A stretch of DNA of 64,000 bases, from contig NZ_CP104311.1 in assembly GCF_036864975.1 (NCBI RefSeq), forward strand, positions 1,466,001 through 1,530,000, written 5' to 3'. A program made the position numbers and the translations under genes. Under the pieces are notes generated by a model, which was not told where the DNA came from, made no database searches, and was given only the letters and a program-made list of their open reading frames with translations. This DNA comes from Methylococcus capsulatus. GTDB taxonomy: Bacteria > Pseudomonadota > Gammaproteobacteria > Methylococcales > Methylococcaceae. This document shows positions 25,667-38,697 of the stretch, in pieces; position 1 is the first letter of the stretch; each line of letters begins with the position of its first letter.

Positions 25667-26017
25667 TCAGTCGAGGATGGCCAGTACGTTCTCCGGCGGG
25701 CGGCCCAGCGCGGCTTTGCCATTGGCCACGACGATCGGGCGCTCGATCAGCACCGGATGGCTGACCATGGCTTCGATCAGTGTTTCGTCGTCGAGTTCCG
25801 GATTCGCCAGCCCCAGCTCCTTGTAGGGGGACTCGCCCTTGCGCAGCAACTGGCGTGGCGAGATTCCCAGGAGCCCCACCAACTCGCGCAGCTTCGCCGC
25901 GTCGGGCGGGGTTTTCAGATATTCGACGATGACGGGTTCAATGCCCCGCTCCTCGAGCAGTTTCAAGGTTTCCCGCGACTTGCTGCAGCGCGGATTGTGG
26001 TAAATGGTGACGGACAT
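25667..26017 (-). CDS. arsC: Arsenate reductase, glutaredoxin-dependent type
   Basis: A 116-residue thioredoxin-fold ArsC. The catalytic cysteine is Cys11 in IYHNPRCSKSRETL; VEYLKTPP and the anion-binding RPIVV with following Gly complete the site. It reduces arsenate to arsenite with glutathione and glutaredoxin. It has no arsenite pump or ArsR beside it but sits in a housekeeping run (truD upstream, wrbA downstream), where this ArsC type is often found. A Spx/YffB-like variant is less likely given the complete motif. Confidence 0.92.
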   Translation of the reverse strand: MSVTIYHNPRCSKSRETLKLLEERGIEPVIVEYLKTPPDAAKLRELVGLLGISPRQLLRKGESPYKELGLANPELDDETLIEAMVSHPVLIERPIVVANGKAALGRPPENVLAILD

Positions 26018-26051
26018 GGCTCAAGTCCTCCGAGAGGGTGTTTTCGAAAAA

Positions 26052-27116
26052 TCAGGTGTCCGGCCAGCCTTGCGGGTCGAATTCGACGAGTTCCCGCAAC
26101 ACCGTGGTGGCATAGGCGCCGGCAGGGAGGGAAAACGTCAGTTCGCAGGCCGAATCCTCGATCCATGCGAATGCGAGATCCGGCACCGGCAGCCGCAGGG
26201 CCCGCCGGGCAGTTTCGAGCCCGCAGCGTTCCAGTCCTTCGCGGAATTCTGCGCATTGTGCCAGGGCCGCCCGCTCCATTTCGAGGGCCGTGCCGGAAAT
26301 CACCGGGTCACCCGTTCCCCACAGCGTTCCGCTGGGATGGATCGTCAGCGCTTCGATGCGCCGCTGGATGTCTTCATCCCGGTTGTCGGCCAGGAAGAAG
26401 CCGTTGGAGCCGGTGAACATGAAGGCGTCGCCCTCCACTGCCCGGTTCCAGCTGCCGTGCCCGACCCGATGGGCGAGGATACGGTTGAACAGGTAGGAGC
26501 GCGCCGCCGACAGGTACAGCGAGCGCTTGTTGCGGTCGATACGGCGGCGTGGCTCGGCGAACAGCCGCAGTGCTTCCTGCAGATTGCGGCCGCCGTGGCC
26601 GAAGCGCTGCGGGCCGAAATAGTTCGGCACGCCGGCCGCGCGGATCGCCGCGCAACGGGCTTCCAGGCCGTCGCACGCACCTTCGAGTCCCCGTACGAGG
26701 ATGCGGAAGCGGTTGCTTGCCAAGGCGCCGCGTTTGAGTTTGCGGTCGTGCCGCGTATGGCGCAGGACGGCGATGCTTTCGCATTCCAGGGCGCTCCAGT
26801 CGGGGGCGGGCCTGCCTGCCAGTGCCACGCTGAACCACTGGGAGGCGACGGCATGGCGGTCCTTGAGACCGGCATAGCCCACGTCCATCGGTTTGACCCC
26901 GGCCAGCCTGGCGATCCGCTGTGCCACATAGTCGGTGTTCTCCCCCGTCTTGCGGATGTGCAGGAAGGCGTGTTCGCCCTGACCGGTGGGTTCGAAGCCG
27001 AGGATCTCGTCGACCCGGAAGTCTTCCGGGGACACCCGGAGACGGCCTCGGCAGTTCAGTACGCCGTGTGCCCGCGGCAGATCACCGACTCCGGCGTGGT
27101 CGGGGTGCTCGGTCAT
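26052..27116 (-). CDS. truD: tRNA pseudouridine(13) synthase TruD
   Basis: A 354-residue enzyme that isomerises U13 in tRNA-Glu. The catalytic Asp is in [35 protein letters not shown] at the start and [16 protein letters not shown] in the middle are family signatures. It overlaps ispF by 4 nt (ATGA), giving ispD-ispF-truD, a common gammaproteobacterial order. Confidence 0.95.
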   Translation of the reverse strand: MTEHPDHAGVGDLPRAHGVLNCRGRLRVSPEDFRVDEILGFEPTGQGEHAFLHIRKTGENTDYVAQRIARLAGVKPMDVGYAGLKDRHAVASQWFSVALAGRPAPDWSALECESIAVLRHTRHDRKLKRGALASNRFRILVRGLEGACDGLEARCAAIRAAGVPNYFGPQRFGHGGRNLQEALRLFAEPRRRIDRNKRSLYLSAARSYLFNRILAHRVGHGSWNRAVEGDAFMFTGSNGFFLADNRDEDIQRRIEALTIHPSGTLWGTGDPVISGTALEMERAALAQCAEFREGLERCGLETARRALRLPVPDLAFAWIEDSACELTFSLPAGAYATTVLRELVEFDPQGWPDT

Positions 27117-27589
27117 CGGCGGGTGAGGAGGGCGACGGCGTGCGCCGAAATCCCTTCGCCGCGGCCTTCGAATCCCATGCCTTCGGTGGTCGTCGCCTTG
27201 ACGTTGACGCAGTCAAGGGGAATCTCCAGGTCCTGAGCGAGGTTTGCACGCATCGCCTGAATATGGGCGGCCAGCCGCGGAGCCTGGGCCACGACGGTCA
27301 CGTCCACGTTGCCGACGGTGTAGCCGGCACCGGCGACTTTCTGTCGCACCTCGCGCAGCAATACGCGGCTGTCGATGCCCTGGTAGCGGGCATCGGTGTC
27401 CGGGAAATGGCGGCCGATGTCGCCGAGGGCGGCCGCGCCCAGCAGGGCATCGCACAGGGCGTGCAGTGCCACGTCGCCGTCGGAATGCGCGGCGAATCCC
27501 CGGTCGAACGGGATCTTCACGCCGCACAACACCACGTGGTCGCCTTCCTTGAAACGGTGGGCGTCGTAACCTTGGCCTATTCGAAACAT
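27113..27589 (-). CDS. ispF: 2-C-methyl-D-erythritol 2,4-cyclodiphosphate synthase
   Basis: A 158-residue homotrimeric enzyme of the MEP isoprenoid pathway that cyclises CDP-ME 2-phosphate with loss of CMP. Metal ligands lie in GYDAHRF and the zinc/flexible loop is [42 protein letters not shown] ends the protein. I used the [12 protein letters not shown] start, which overlaps the end of ispD by 13 nt. ispD and ispF are separate here, not fused. Confidence 0.96.
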   Translation of the reverse strand: MFRIGQGYDAHRFKEGDHVVLCGVKIPFDRGFAAHSDGDVALHALCDALLGAAALGDIGRHFPDTDARYQGIDSRVLLREVRQKVAGAGYTVGNVDVTVVAQAPRLAAHIQAMRANLAQDLEIPLDCVNVKATTTEGMGFEGRGEGISAHAVALLTRR

Positions 27590-28302
27590 TGTCGCTCCAG
27601 ATAAAAGGCGGCCAGGGGGAGATCCTCCGGCCGGGTGATCTTGATGTTGTCGGGGCGCCCTTCGACCACCTCGGGCGCCAGGCCGGCCAGCTCCAGCGCG
27701 TTGGCTTCGTCCGTCACCGTCAGCCCGCGTTGGGCCGCTGCCGCCAGCGCCTCCTTGAGGAGGCGGTAGCGGAACATCTGCGGGGTGAGGGCGCGCCAGA
27801 CGCGGTTGCGGTCGGGGGAGCCCTGGATCGCTCCGTTCTCGACGGTTTTGAGGGTGTCGGTGACCGGCACCGCCAGAATGCCGCCCACGGGGTGGTTTTC
27901 CAGGGTTTCCATCAGGTGCTCGACGTCGGCACGGGTGATACAGAGGCGGGCCGCGTCGTGGACCAGCACCCAGTCGCCGTCCGCGGCGCGGTCGGCCAGG
28001 GCGGTCAGTGCGTTCAGCACAGAGTCCGCGCGTTCCCTGCCGCCTTGGGTGGTCAGCACCCGCGGCTCGCGCGAGCATGGCAGCTCTGGCCAGAACTCGT
28101 CGTCCGCGCCCAGTGCGACCATGACCGCGGTGATGCGGCGGACCGAGAGCAGGCGTTCGAGCGTGTGCTGCAGCACCGGCTTACCCGCCACTTCCAGGTA
28201 CTGCTTGGGGATATCCGCACCCATCCGTTTGCCTATGCCGGCGGCGGGAACCACAATCCAGAAGCGTGGGTCGGCTTCGTCGTTCTTCGGGTCAGCGTTC
28301 AT
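27577..28302 (-). CDS. ispD: 2-C-methyl-D-erythritol 4-phosphate cytidylyltransferase
   Basis: A 241-residue nucleotidyltransferase, the third MEP-pathway step, joining CTP and methylerythritol phosphate. The CTP-binding loop is [20 protein letters not shown], the signature is [11 protein letters not shown], and the C-terminal [11 protein letters not shown] and [16 protein letters not shown] are present. The first residues ([13 protein letters not shown]) form a short polar extension. It is embedded in ftsB-ispD-ispF-truD and overlaps both neighbours slightly (11 nt with ftsB). Confidence 0.96.
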   Translation of the reverse strand: MNADPKNDEADPRFWIVVPAAGIGKRMGADIPKQYLEVAGKPVLQHTLERLLSVRRITAVMVALGADDEFWPELPCSREPRVLTTQGGRERADSVLNALTALADRAADGDWVLVHDAARLCITRADVEHLMETLENHPVGGILAVPVTDTLKTVENGAIQGSPDRNRVWRALTPQMFRYRLLKEALAAAAQRGLTVTDEANALELAGLAPEVVEGRPDNIKITRPEDLPLAAFYLERQCFE

Positions 28303-28687
28303 GTTCCGGGGTTTTGGCTTCTTTCCGCTTCGGCTCAGTCGCGGCCGGAGCCGGAGGTGCGGACTTGCCCGGCTTGCGGGCCGGCGGCGCCGGCTGGAGA
28401 CTGGGCGAGGGATGCGCCGCGTCGATGATCTGTATCAGGGTTTCGCCTTCCTTGATCATGCCCAGGTCGCGGCGCGCATATTCTTCGATGGCATCGGTGC
28501 CTTTCCTGAGGTCCATGATCTCGGCTTCCAGGGCCGCGTTGCGTTGCCGCCGTTTCTCCCCTTCCTCGGTGAGTTCCGCAATGCGTTCCTGCAGCCTTTG
28601 CATTTCCCGCAGGTTGCCATCGCCAAACCACAGCCGGTACTGGAGCAGGGCGATCAGCACGAGGAGGAATGCGGTCAGTTTGTTCAC
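28292..28687 (-). CDS. ftsB: Cell-division protein FtsB
   Basis: A 131-residue bitopic membrane protein. A short N-terminus and one membrane helix ([19 protein letters not shown]) lead into a coiled coil ([20 protein letters not shown]) and the conserved [15 protein letters not shown]. It forms the FtsQLB complex at the septum. Compared with E. coli FtsB (103 aa) it has an extra Pro/Ala/Lys-rich periplasmic tail of about 35 residues. It lies between eno and ispD, the standard location. Confidence 0.92.
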   Translation of the reverse strand: MNKLTAFLLVLIALLQYRLWFGDGNLREMQRLQERIAELTEEGEKRRQRNAALEAEIMDLRKGTDAIEEYARRDLGMIKEGETLIQIIDAAHPSPSLQPAPPARKPGKSAPPAPAATEPKRKEAKTPEHER

Positions 28688-28713
28688 CCCGGCTCCGGGC
28701 GCCCAGCCACGGT

Positions 28714-32669
<3,956 letters not shown>

Positions 32670-32724
32670 TTAATATTTTAACCAAAGCCATGGGGGTGCG
32701 TCACGGGCGCCGCGGGCGGGGTGT

Positions 32725-32754
32725 TGGGCAAAGCCCTCCGGTCGGTTTTGCCCA
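32725..32754. terminator. Weak hairpin downstream of the AcpA-like gene
   Basis: TGGGCAAA and TTTGCCCA form an 8-bp stem with a 14-nt loop in the 223-nt gap between the leftward phosphoesterase gene and pyrG. There is no T-run after the stem on the minus strand, so efficient intrinsic termination is uncertain. Nothing else is evident in this gap. Confidence 0.35.
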
Positions 32755-32808
32755 GTGGAGCCGGTCTTGGGCTGATCTGCCTGGCAGGCTGTGATGCTCC
32801 GCGCGGAA

Positions 32809-34329
32809 TCATGAGCCGAAATCGAAGGCGTGGGTCAAATCCCCGGCATTCGGGCGCACGCCTGGCAATGGTTCCAGACCGAAGCGGCGGGTGATGAATT
32901 TGATGATCGAGGTCGTGTCATACGGCGTATGGTCCACGTACCCCCGCCGGGCGAAGGGAGACACGACGATTGCCGGGATGCGGACACCAGGGCCCCAACG
33001 GTCGCCCTTGGGCGGGGCAACGTGGTCCCAGAAACCGCCGTTTTCGTCATAGGTCACGATAATCGCCGTGGTCGGCCAGAGCGGACTTGCCTGGATCTTG
33101 CGGACCAAGCCGGCAATATGGGCATCCCCGGCGAGGACATCGGCGTAGCCCGGATGTTCGTTCAATCTGCCCTGCGGCTTGTAGAAGCTGACCTGGGGAA
33201 GGGTGCCGGCTTCGATCGCGGCCAGGAAGTCCGCGCCATCCTTCAAGTGCTCGGCCCGCTCTGGTGTGCCCGGCGCATAGCGGGCGAAATAATTGAAAGG
33301 CTGGTGGTGGGCCTGGAAATTCGGCGAGTCCTCCCCCTTGCCATAGATCACTTGGCGCGGCTGCGTATCCCGCATGCCTTCTTCGACGGCGGCGTTCCAT
33401 GCGCCGGCATACCAAGCCCAGGTCACGCCCTTCGCACTCAGGGTGTCGCCGATGGTTTTGAACGACTGCGGTGGCAAGGGGTGTTTGGACGGGTCGGCCA
33501 GACGGCGGTCGCCGCCGGCCGCGGGTGGGATGCCGCTGGGCTGGTAAGGCGGCTGTTCATTGAGCACCGCGTAGCCGTCCGGCGTGATGCGCGAGGCGGT
33601 GTATTTGGCGGGCCCCTGCAGAGCGCTGGGCGGAGAGTCGGGTGCCCGGAGCAGGCGGCCGGAAGCGTCGAGCCGGGCGACCCGTTCCGGCGGTGCGTCC
33701 GGAAACACCGGTGTGCAAGCGCAGACCAGCCAGAAATGGTTGAGGAACGAGCCGCCGAAAGCGCCCATGAAGAAATTGTCGGCCAGGGTGAATTCCCGGG
33801 CAATGTCCCACAGCGGGAGCTTCGATCCGTCGTAATAGCCCATGACGAGGCCGCCGGCATCGGATACGGCGGCGAAGCGGTTCATGCGGCCGCCGTTGAT
33901 CTGTTCCTGATTCTGGTAGAAGGCGTGGACCAGGTCGCGCGTTTTCTGCGACAGTGCCATGCCGACGGGCGGCGCGTCCAGCCGGAACGGGCCGTTCGGC
34001 AGTCGGGCCGGGAAGGCCGGGTCGGGTCTGGCATCGCCGCTCAGCCAGACCGGCGGCAGATAGGGCAGGGGCGAGCCGTCATGATCGATCTGCCGCTTGG
34101 AGTCTTCGCTGGCATTGGCGATTCCGTTGGCGCCGGGGAAGAGACCATAAAGGTTGTCGAAGCTGCGGTTCTCGGCGTAGATCACGACGATGTGCTCGAT
34201 TCGGTTCAGCGCCTCGTCCGCGGCGGATGCCGGTTTGGCCTGTTGGGCTCCGGAACTGCAGCCGCCACAGCTCAGCAGGATGCTGGTGAGGCAGGCGATG
34301 GGCCAGTGTCTGAAGGGGGAACGGGGCAT
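32809..34329 (-). CDS. AcpA/phospholipase C-family phosphoesterase, probable lipoprotein
   Basis: A 506-residue secreted enzyme. The N-terminus ends in a lipobox-like LLSC, predicting a lipid-anchored envelope protein. The core has the alkaline-phosphatase-superfamily signatures of the acid phosphatase AcpA and phospholipase C group: IYAENRSFDNLYGLFPG at the active site, NHFWLVCACTPVF in the middle and VTYDENGGFWDHVAPP as a metal-ligand motif. It would hydrolyse phosphomonoesters or phospholipid head groups outside the cytoplasm; the substrate is not determinable. It is transcribed away from the DUF2490 gene. Confidence 0.85.
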   Translation of the reverse strand: MPRSPFRHWPIACLTSILLSCGGCSSGAQQAKPASAADEALNRIEHIVVIYAENRSFDNLYGLFPGANGIANASEDSKRQIDHDGSPLPYLPPVWLSGDARPDPAFPARLPNGPFRLDAPPVGMALSQKTRDLVHAFYQNQEQINGGRMNRFAAVSDAGGLVMGYYDGSKLPLWDIAREFTLADNFFMGAFGGSFLNHFWLVCACTPVFPDAPPERVARLDASGRLLRAPDSPPSALQGPAKYTASRITPDGYAVLNEQPPYQPSGIPPAAGGDRRLADPSKHPLPPQSFKTIGDTLSAKGVTWAWYAGAWNAAVEEGMRDTQPRQVIYGKGEDSPNFQAHHQPFNYFARYAPGTPERAEHLKDGADFLAAIEAGTLPQVSFYKPQGRLNEHPGYADVLAGDAHIAGLVRKIQASPLWPTTAIIVTYDENGGFWDHVAPPKGDRWGPGVRIPAIVVSPFARRGYVDHTPYDTTSIIKFITRRFGLEPLPGVRPNAGDLTHAFDFGS

Positions 34330-34469
34330 ATGGGTTACCCTTTAGCGCGTATTTTCGAAGGCGGCGGGGTGAGTCTCCAAAGTAAAGTCCTTAGGCCGTT
34401 CCATTTCAAACACGGCCCGGAGAACGAGCATGCACGGGATTCAGCGGTTCGAATAGAGAGGCGGGTGGG

Positions 34470-35198
34470 ATGCGTTCGACGGCCGGTTTTTCGCTTGGAG
34501 CGTCGCTGCTGATGGCAGCGTGTCAAGCGGCCGGTGCCGGCGGAATCGAAGGCATGGCCGGTGCCTGGACTTCGCTGAGCCTACTGGGCAGTCTGGGTAG
34601 CATGTCTCCGGACTGGCGCAAATTCAAGTGGTATGTGCGGGATCAGGTCCGCCTGCGCGACGACAATCCGCCGAATGCCTGGCGCATGTACGAGGACTTG
34701 CTTTGGGTGGGGGTGGGCTATCAAGTCGACCCCCGATTCTTTCTCGGCATCGGTTACGCTCACACTTGGCTGCATCCGGTGGGCCAGCCGGCTTATCAGG
34801 AAAATCGCCCGTATGTGGAGGCGGTGCTCACCGATGAAGCAGGGGGATGGAAGCTGGTCAGCAGGACCCGGCTCGAGGAGCGGGTGCTGCAACAGGGTGG
34901 TGAAGTCGGCATCCGCTTCCGCGAGGCAGTGACCTGGAGTCATCCCATACGCTTCGTGGCCGAGGGGGTGGAGTTTTACATGGGGGACGAACTCATGGTG
35001 TGTCCGAATTACAGCCTATTCGGGCCGGCCGGATTATGCCAGAACCGGATCCTCTCCGGTATTTCCTATCGCTTGAGCCGGAATCTGGGCATGGATTTCG
35101 GCTATCTGGGCCAATACATGGCGGGTACGTCGGGTACCGCCGATGTCTGGACGCACAACATCCAGTTCGATTTTCACTATGTCTTCCTGGATGACTGA
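34470..35198 (+). CDS. DUF2490 outer-membrane beta-barrel-like protein
   Basis: A 242-residue protein with a signal peptide (STAGFSLGASLLMAACQAAGAG). Alternating amphipathic strands such as RFFLGIGYAHTW, KLVSRTRLEERVLQQ and NIQFDFHYVFLDD, with an aromatic C-terminal segment, indicate a small outer-membrane beta-barrel of the DUF2490 type. No function is known. The stop overlaps the start of the CLC gene by 8 nt, so the two are probably co-transcribed. Confidence 0.75.
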   Translation: MRSTAGFSLGASLLMAACQAAGAGGIEGMAGAWTSLSLLGSLGSMSPDWRKFKWYVRDQVRLRDDNPPNAWRMYEDLLWVGVGYQVDPRFFLGIGYAHTWLHPVGQPAYQENRPYVEAVLTDEAGGWKLVSRTRLEERVLQQGGEVGIRFREAVTWSHPIRFVAEGVEFYMGDELMVCPNYSLFGPAGLCQNRILSGISYRLSRNLGMDFGYLGQYMAGTSGTADVWTHNIQFDFHYVFLDD

Positions 35199-36510
35199 GG
35201 CAGAGCGGTTCGTCCGCCGGAATCGGGAGCGGCGGCACATGTTTCCGCGCGCCTTGCTGGTGGGTCTGCTGGCCGGCGCCGCCGCGGTGGGCTTTCATCT
35301 CGGGATGGATGCCGGCGAAGCATGGCGCGCCCGACTGCAGGACTACGCGCACGGCTACGGTGTACCGGGGCTGGCCGTCGCTGCAGCGGCATCGGCCCTG
35401 AGCGTATTCCTGGCAGCCTGGTTGGTCGAGCGGTTCGCGCCGGAAGCGGCCGGCAGCGGCATCCCGCAAGTGAAGGCGGTGCTGATGGGCTTGCGCGGGT
35501 TCCGCTGGGCCCGAGTGCTGGTGGTCAAGTTTCTGAGCGGGCTGATCGGCATAGGGGGAGGACTCGCTCTGGGGCGGGAAGGGCCGACCGTGCAGATGGG
35601 TGGGGCGGTTGCAGAGGGCATGGCTACGACATGTTCGGCATCCCCCGACGAACGTCGCGCGTTGATCGCGGCCGGGGCCGGGGCCGGTCTGGCGGCGGCT
35701 TTCAATGCGCCGCTTTCGGGGCTGATATTTGTGCTCGAGGAGTTGCGTGAACGATGTTCGTCGCCGGTGTTTTTCGCCGCGGCGGTCGCTTGCGTCGCCG
35801 CGGACACGGTTTGTCGTCTGGCCTTGGGGGAGTTGCCGGCGTTCCGGGTCGAGATTCCCGGCACTCCCTCGCTGACGACGCTGCCGGTGTTCGTCGGGCT
35901 GGGTATATCGTGCGGTTTACTTGGTGTCGCTTTCAATCGCGCTTTGCTAGTGGTACAGCGGCTGCACCCGGACCGTCCGGGACCGCGCAAAGTGTTCTGG
36001 TTGGGCTGGGGCGGCTCGGTCGGGCTGGTTGGCTGGCTGGCGCCGGATCTGTTGGGCGGCGGTCAGGGGCTGGTCGGCCGGATATTGGACGGTGAAGCCA
36101 GCCTGGAGCTGAGTCGGGTTGCGCTCTACTTCGCTGCTCGGTTTGCTCTGACCATCGGCAGTTACGCCACCGGGGCGGCTGGCGGCATCTTCGCGCCGAT
36201 ACTACTGCTGGGCGCTCTGCTCGGGCTCGGTTCCGGAATGCTCATCCAGCAGATGGCGCCGGTGCTGTCTGTGGAGCCCAGGGTTTTCGCGGTGGCCGGG
36301 ATGGCGGCTCTGTTCACCGGCGTGGTCCAGGCGCCGCTTACCGGGGTGGTGCTGATGATCGAAATGACCGGCAACTATGCGCTCATCCTGCCGCTTTTGG
36401 CGGCCTGCTTCGCGGCGCAGGCGGTCACCGCCCGTCTGCACGATCTGCCGATCTACGAAGCGCTGCTGGAGTGGGAACTGAGTGGATCTAGGGCGCGGCG
36501 TTCACGTTGA
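35191..36510 (+). CDS. clcA: CLC-family chloride/proton antiporter
   Basis: A 439-residue polytopic inner-membrane protein. The ion-path motifs are GSGIPQVKA, GREGPTVQMG with the gating glutamate, GIFAPILLLG, and a tyrosine in LPIYEALLEW. The internal proton glutamate is also present (FNAPLSGLIFVLEELRE), which favours an exchanger over a channel. ATG 35191 overlaps the DUF2490 stop; in-frame ATGs at 35143 and 35179 are alternatives. CLC exchangers usually support acid resistance or anion balance. The 3' end overlaps the convergent reductase gene by 23 nt. Confidence 0.9.
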   Translation: MTEAERFVRRNRERRHMFPRALLVGLLAGAAAVGFHLGMDAGEAWRARLQDYAHGYGVPGLAVAAAASALSVFLAAWLVERFAPEAAGSGIPQVKAVLMGLRGFRWARVLVVKFLSGLIGIGGGLALGREGPTVQMGGAVAEGMATTCSASPDERRALIAAGAGAGLAAAFNAPLSGLIFVLEELRERCSSPVFFAAAVACVAADTVCRLALGELPAFRVEIPGTPSLTTLPVFVGLGISCGLLGVAFNRALLVVQRLHPDRPGPRKVFWLGWGGSVGLVGWLAPDLLGGGQGLVGRILDGEASLELSRVALYFAARFALTIGSYATGAAGGIFAPILLLGALLGLGSGMLIQQMAPVLSVEPRVFAVAGMAALFTGVVQAPLTGVVLMIEMTGNYALILPLLAACFAAQAVTARLHDLPIYEALLEWELSGSRARRSR

Positions 36511-37462
36511 ACGGATCGGCGTAGATGTCTTTCATCGCGGCACCTGCCAGGAATGCACGTTTTTTCGCAGCGCTCACCATCTCCGGATGGCCGCAGAGGA
36601 ACAGCCGTTTGTCCTTGAAATCCCCGATCTCACGGAACGCGATCTCGTGGGCGCGGCCTCCCTCCAGGCCCGGTGCCGGTTCTTCGCCGGAGACGCAGGG
36701 CACGTATTCGAAATTCGAATGGTTCCTCGCCAGTTCCCTCAGCTCGCCGGTCAGATAAAGACCCGCCCGATTCCTGCTGCCGTGGAACAGGCGGATCGGC
36801 CCGCTGTGTCCTCGCCGCAGGGCATCGCGCAGGATGCCGTACAGCGGGGCCAGGCCGGAACCTGTGCCTATCAGTACCATCTCCTGCTCCGGCCGGCCGG
36901 GAACATAGAAACAGTCACCGCTTGGACCCCGAATTTCCACGGTCTGGCCGGCGCGCAGCTCCTCGTGTATCCAGCCGCTGACTCTTCCCTGCGGGAGTCG
37001 CCGCACGTGCAAATGCAGATGTTCGTCATGCCCAGGCACGCTGGCCAGGGAGTAGCTTCGCCCGAGCGTGGGGTCGCGAAACAGATTGATGAATTGCCCG
37101 GCCCGGTATTCCAATGGGGCGTGGCATTCAAGCGACACATGCATGATCTCGCCGTTGAGCGGTTCCAGGGCCGTGACGGTCGCAGGTAGTGAGCACACGA
37201 CCTCTTGGGGAAGCGCCGCTTCGAGGTCGTCGGTCGGGTGGCAGACGCAGGCAAGGAAATAGTTCTGGAGCTTCAGCGAGTCTTTCAGCCCCCGCTGCGA
37301 GTCCTCGGGCGGGACACCGCGGACGGCACGCATCAGGCAGGTCTGGCAGACCCCGCTACGACAGGAAAAGGGGACAGGCGCGCCGTGCCCGACGAGACAA
37401 TCCAGGACGGACTGGTGCTTGTCGAGGGGATAGGTGTTTCCGCCATAGGTGATGCTCGTCAT
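36488..37462 (-). CDS. 2Fe-2S ferredoxin-FAD/NAD(P)H reductase
   Basis: A 324-residue electron-transfer protein in three parts: an N-terminal plant-type 2Fe-2S ferredoxin (FSCRSGVCQTCLMRAV plus LACVC, four cysteines), an FAD-binding barrel (GRSYSLASVPG) and an NAD(P)H domain (VLIGTGSGLAPLYGILRDA and LFLCGHPEMV). The layout matches oxygenase reductases such as MmoC and related CDP-deoxyglucoseen reductase-like proteins. It lies directly downstream (26 nt) of a truncated haemoglobin divergent from nsrR, so I infer that it re-reduces the globin during nitric oxide detoxification. It could instead serve another oxygenase. Confidence 0.82.
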   Translation of the reverse strand: MTSITYGGNTYPLDKHQSVLDCLVGHGAPVPFSCRSGVCQTCLMRAVRGVPPEDSQRGLKDSLKLQNYFLACVCHPTDDLEAALPQEVVCSLPATVTALEPLNGEIMHVSLECHAPLEYRAGQFINLFRDPTLGRSYSLASVPGHDEHLHLHVRRLPQGRVSGWIHEELRAGQTVEIRGPSGDCFYVPGRPEQEMVLIGTGSGLAPLYGILRDALRRGHSGPIRLFHGSRNRAGLYLTGELRELARNHSNFEYVPCVSGEEPAPGLEGGRAHEIAFREIGDFKDKRLFLCGHPEMVSAAKKRAFLAGAAMKDIYADPFNVNAAP

Positions 37463-37488
37463 GGTGGCGCTCCTGTCGATTCCGCGCT

Positions 37489-37893
37489 TTAGCGGCCGAG
37501 GACGTCGTTGCGGGTACTCTCGGCGATTGCCGCCGCCTGGGCGATCAACTCGTCGGGTACGTTCAGCTCTTTCATGGTGGCGCCCAGGTGTTCCATGACG
37601 GCGTCGAAGTGGGAGTCGTTCAAGCCCTGCTTGACCAGGTGCGCGTGTCCGCGCCGCATGTCCATGCCGGTGTAATTGTGGGGCCCGCCAAATGCCATGG
37701 TCAGGAATGCCTTCTGCTTGGCGGCCTGTTTTTCCATGTCGACCCCCTCGAAAAACCGGTTGATGCGGGGATCGGCCAGTACCTTACGGTAGAAGATGTC
37801 CACGGCGGCATTCACCGCGGCTTCTCCTCCCAGTTTTTCATAGAGCGAGGCATGGGATTCGTTCCACCAGTCGGCGAGTTTCTTTTCGGTCAT
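37489..37893 (-). CDS. Group 1 truncated haemoglobin
   Basis: A 134-residue 2-on-2 globin. LYEKLGGEAAVNAAVDIFYR opens the fold, FFEGVDMEKQAAKQKAFLTMAFGG covers the B-E helices, and the proximal histidine lies in DMRRGHAHLVKQGL. About 14 extra residues precede the fold. Group 1 truncated globins bind O2 and NO and several act as NO dioxygenases when reduced. It is first in a two-gene operon with the reductase, starts about 57 nt from an NsrR-like operator and is divergent from nsrR. Confidence 0.92.
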   Translation of the reverse strand: MTEKKLADWWNESHASLYEKLGGEAAVNAAVDIFYRKVLADPRINRFFEGVDMEKQAAKQKAFLTMAFGGPHNYTGMDMRRGHAHLVKQGLNDSHFDAVMEHLGATMKELNVPDELIAQAAAIAESTRNDVLGR

Positions 37894-37949
37894 GAGCTTC
37901 TCCTAGTCGATTTATGCGAATGCGATGCACCGGGGTCGAATACTGTTAT

Positions 37950-37973
37950 AAGATGCATAGCAAATACAAATTT
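37950..37973. promoter_or_regulatory. NsrR-type operator between the globin operon and nsrR
   Basis: AAGATGCAT followed by spacer and AATACAAATTT resembles the NsrR consensus, two inverted AAGATGCATTT-like half sites in a 23-bp box. The left half is near-perfect and the right half weaker. It is centred between the divergent trHb and nsrR starts, able to repress both until nitric oxide damages the NsrR cluster. Confidence 0.65.
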
Positions 37974-38052
37974 AGGATCGACACGAGCTCGTGTCAAGCC
38001 CTCCTGCGAGCACGTGTTATGCTATCGTCAGCTGTCCAAACAGGTATCAGCC

Positions 38053-38514
38053 ATGCAACTGACCCAGTTCACGGATTTCTCGCTGCGGGTCTTGATTTAT
38101 CTGGTCCGCCTGCCGGAACCCGGCATGGCGACCATCCCGGAAATCGCCGAGTACTACCGGATTTCGCGGAATCACCTGGTGAAGGTGGTGAACACCCTGG
38201 CCAATGCCGGCCTGCTCGTGACGATGCGCGGCAAAGGCGGTGGGCTGAGGCTGGCGCGTCCGGCCGACACCATCACCATCGCCGAGGTGGTACGTCTGAC
38301 CGAGCCGAACATGAATCTGGTCGAATGTTTCGATCCGAAGGCCAGTCACTGCCGGATCGACCGAGGCTGTTTCCTCAAGGCCATCCTGTACGAAGCGCGG
38401 AAAGATTTCCTAGCCGCACTCGAACGTCACACGCTGGCCGATGCAGCCCGCATGGGCTTGGGATCGGAAGGTGAGTCCCCGGTACTGAAGAGGCTTGCCC
38501 AAGGATGTGACTAA
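38053..38514 (+). CDS. nsrR: Nitric oxide-sensing Rrf2-family repressor NsrR
   Basis: A 153-residue winged-helix Fe-S regulator. It starts MQLTQFTDFSLRVLIYL with Asp8, the fourth cluster ligand reported for NsrR. ISRNHLVKVVNTLANAG is the recognition helix and VTMRGKGGGLRLA the wing. Cluster cysteines are Cys92, Cys100 and Cys106; the X7-X5 spacing differs slightly from E. coli. NVECFDP-like residues (NLVECFDP) favour NsrR over IscR. The frame is open upstream, but homology and the operator position place the start at 38053. Confidence 0.88.
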   Translation: MQLTQFTDFSLRVLIYLVRLPEPGMATIPEIAEYYRISRNHLVKVVNTLANAGLLVTMRGKGGGLRLARPADTITIAEVVRLTEPNMNLVECFDPKASHCRIDRGCFLKAILYEARKDFLAALERHTLADAARMGLGSEGESPVLKRLAQGCD

Positions 38515-38520
38515 CAGGGC

Positions 38521-38548
38521 TTGCAAATCTCGGAAGCGCGGGTATAAT
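38521..38548 (+). promoter_or_regulatory. Sigma-70 promoter of the initiator tRNA gene
   Basis: TTGCAA, a 16-nt spacer, then a perfect TATAAT ends 13 nt before the mature tRNA 5' end, giving a short leader. It begins 7 nt after the nsrR stop. Confidence 0.75.
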
Positions 38549-38561
38549 TGCTGTTCTCAAT

Positions 38562-38638
<77 letters not shown>

Positions 38639-38646
38639 AGATTCAA

Positions 38647-38674
38647 AGGCTTGCGCGCTCCCGCAAGCCTTTTT
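38647..38674 (+). terminator. Intrinsic terminator of the tRNA-fMet gene
   Basis: AGGCTTGCG and CGCAAGCCT form a 9-bp stem with a 6-nt loop, followed by a run of T. It lies immediately after the tRNA CCA end and before the convergent DUF1353 gene. Confidence 0.9.
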
Positions 38675-38697
38675 CATTTCTGCGCAGCTGTTTCGTA

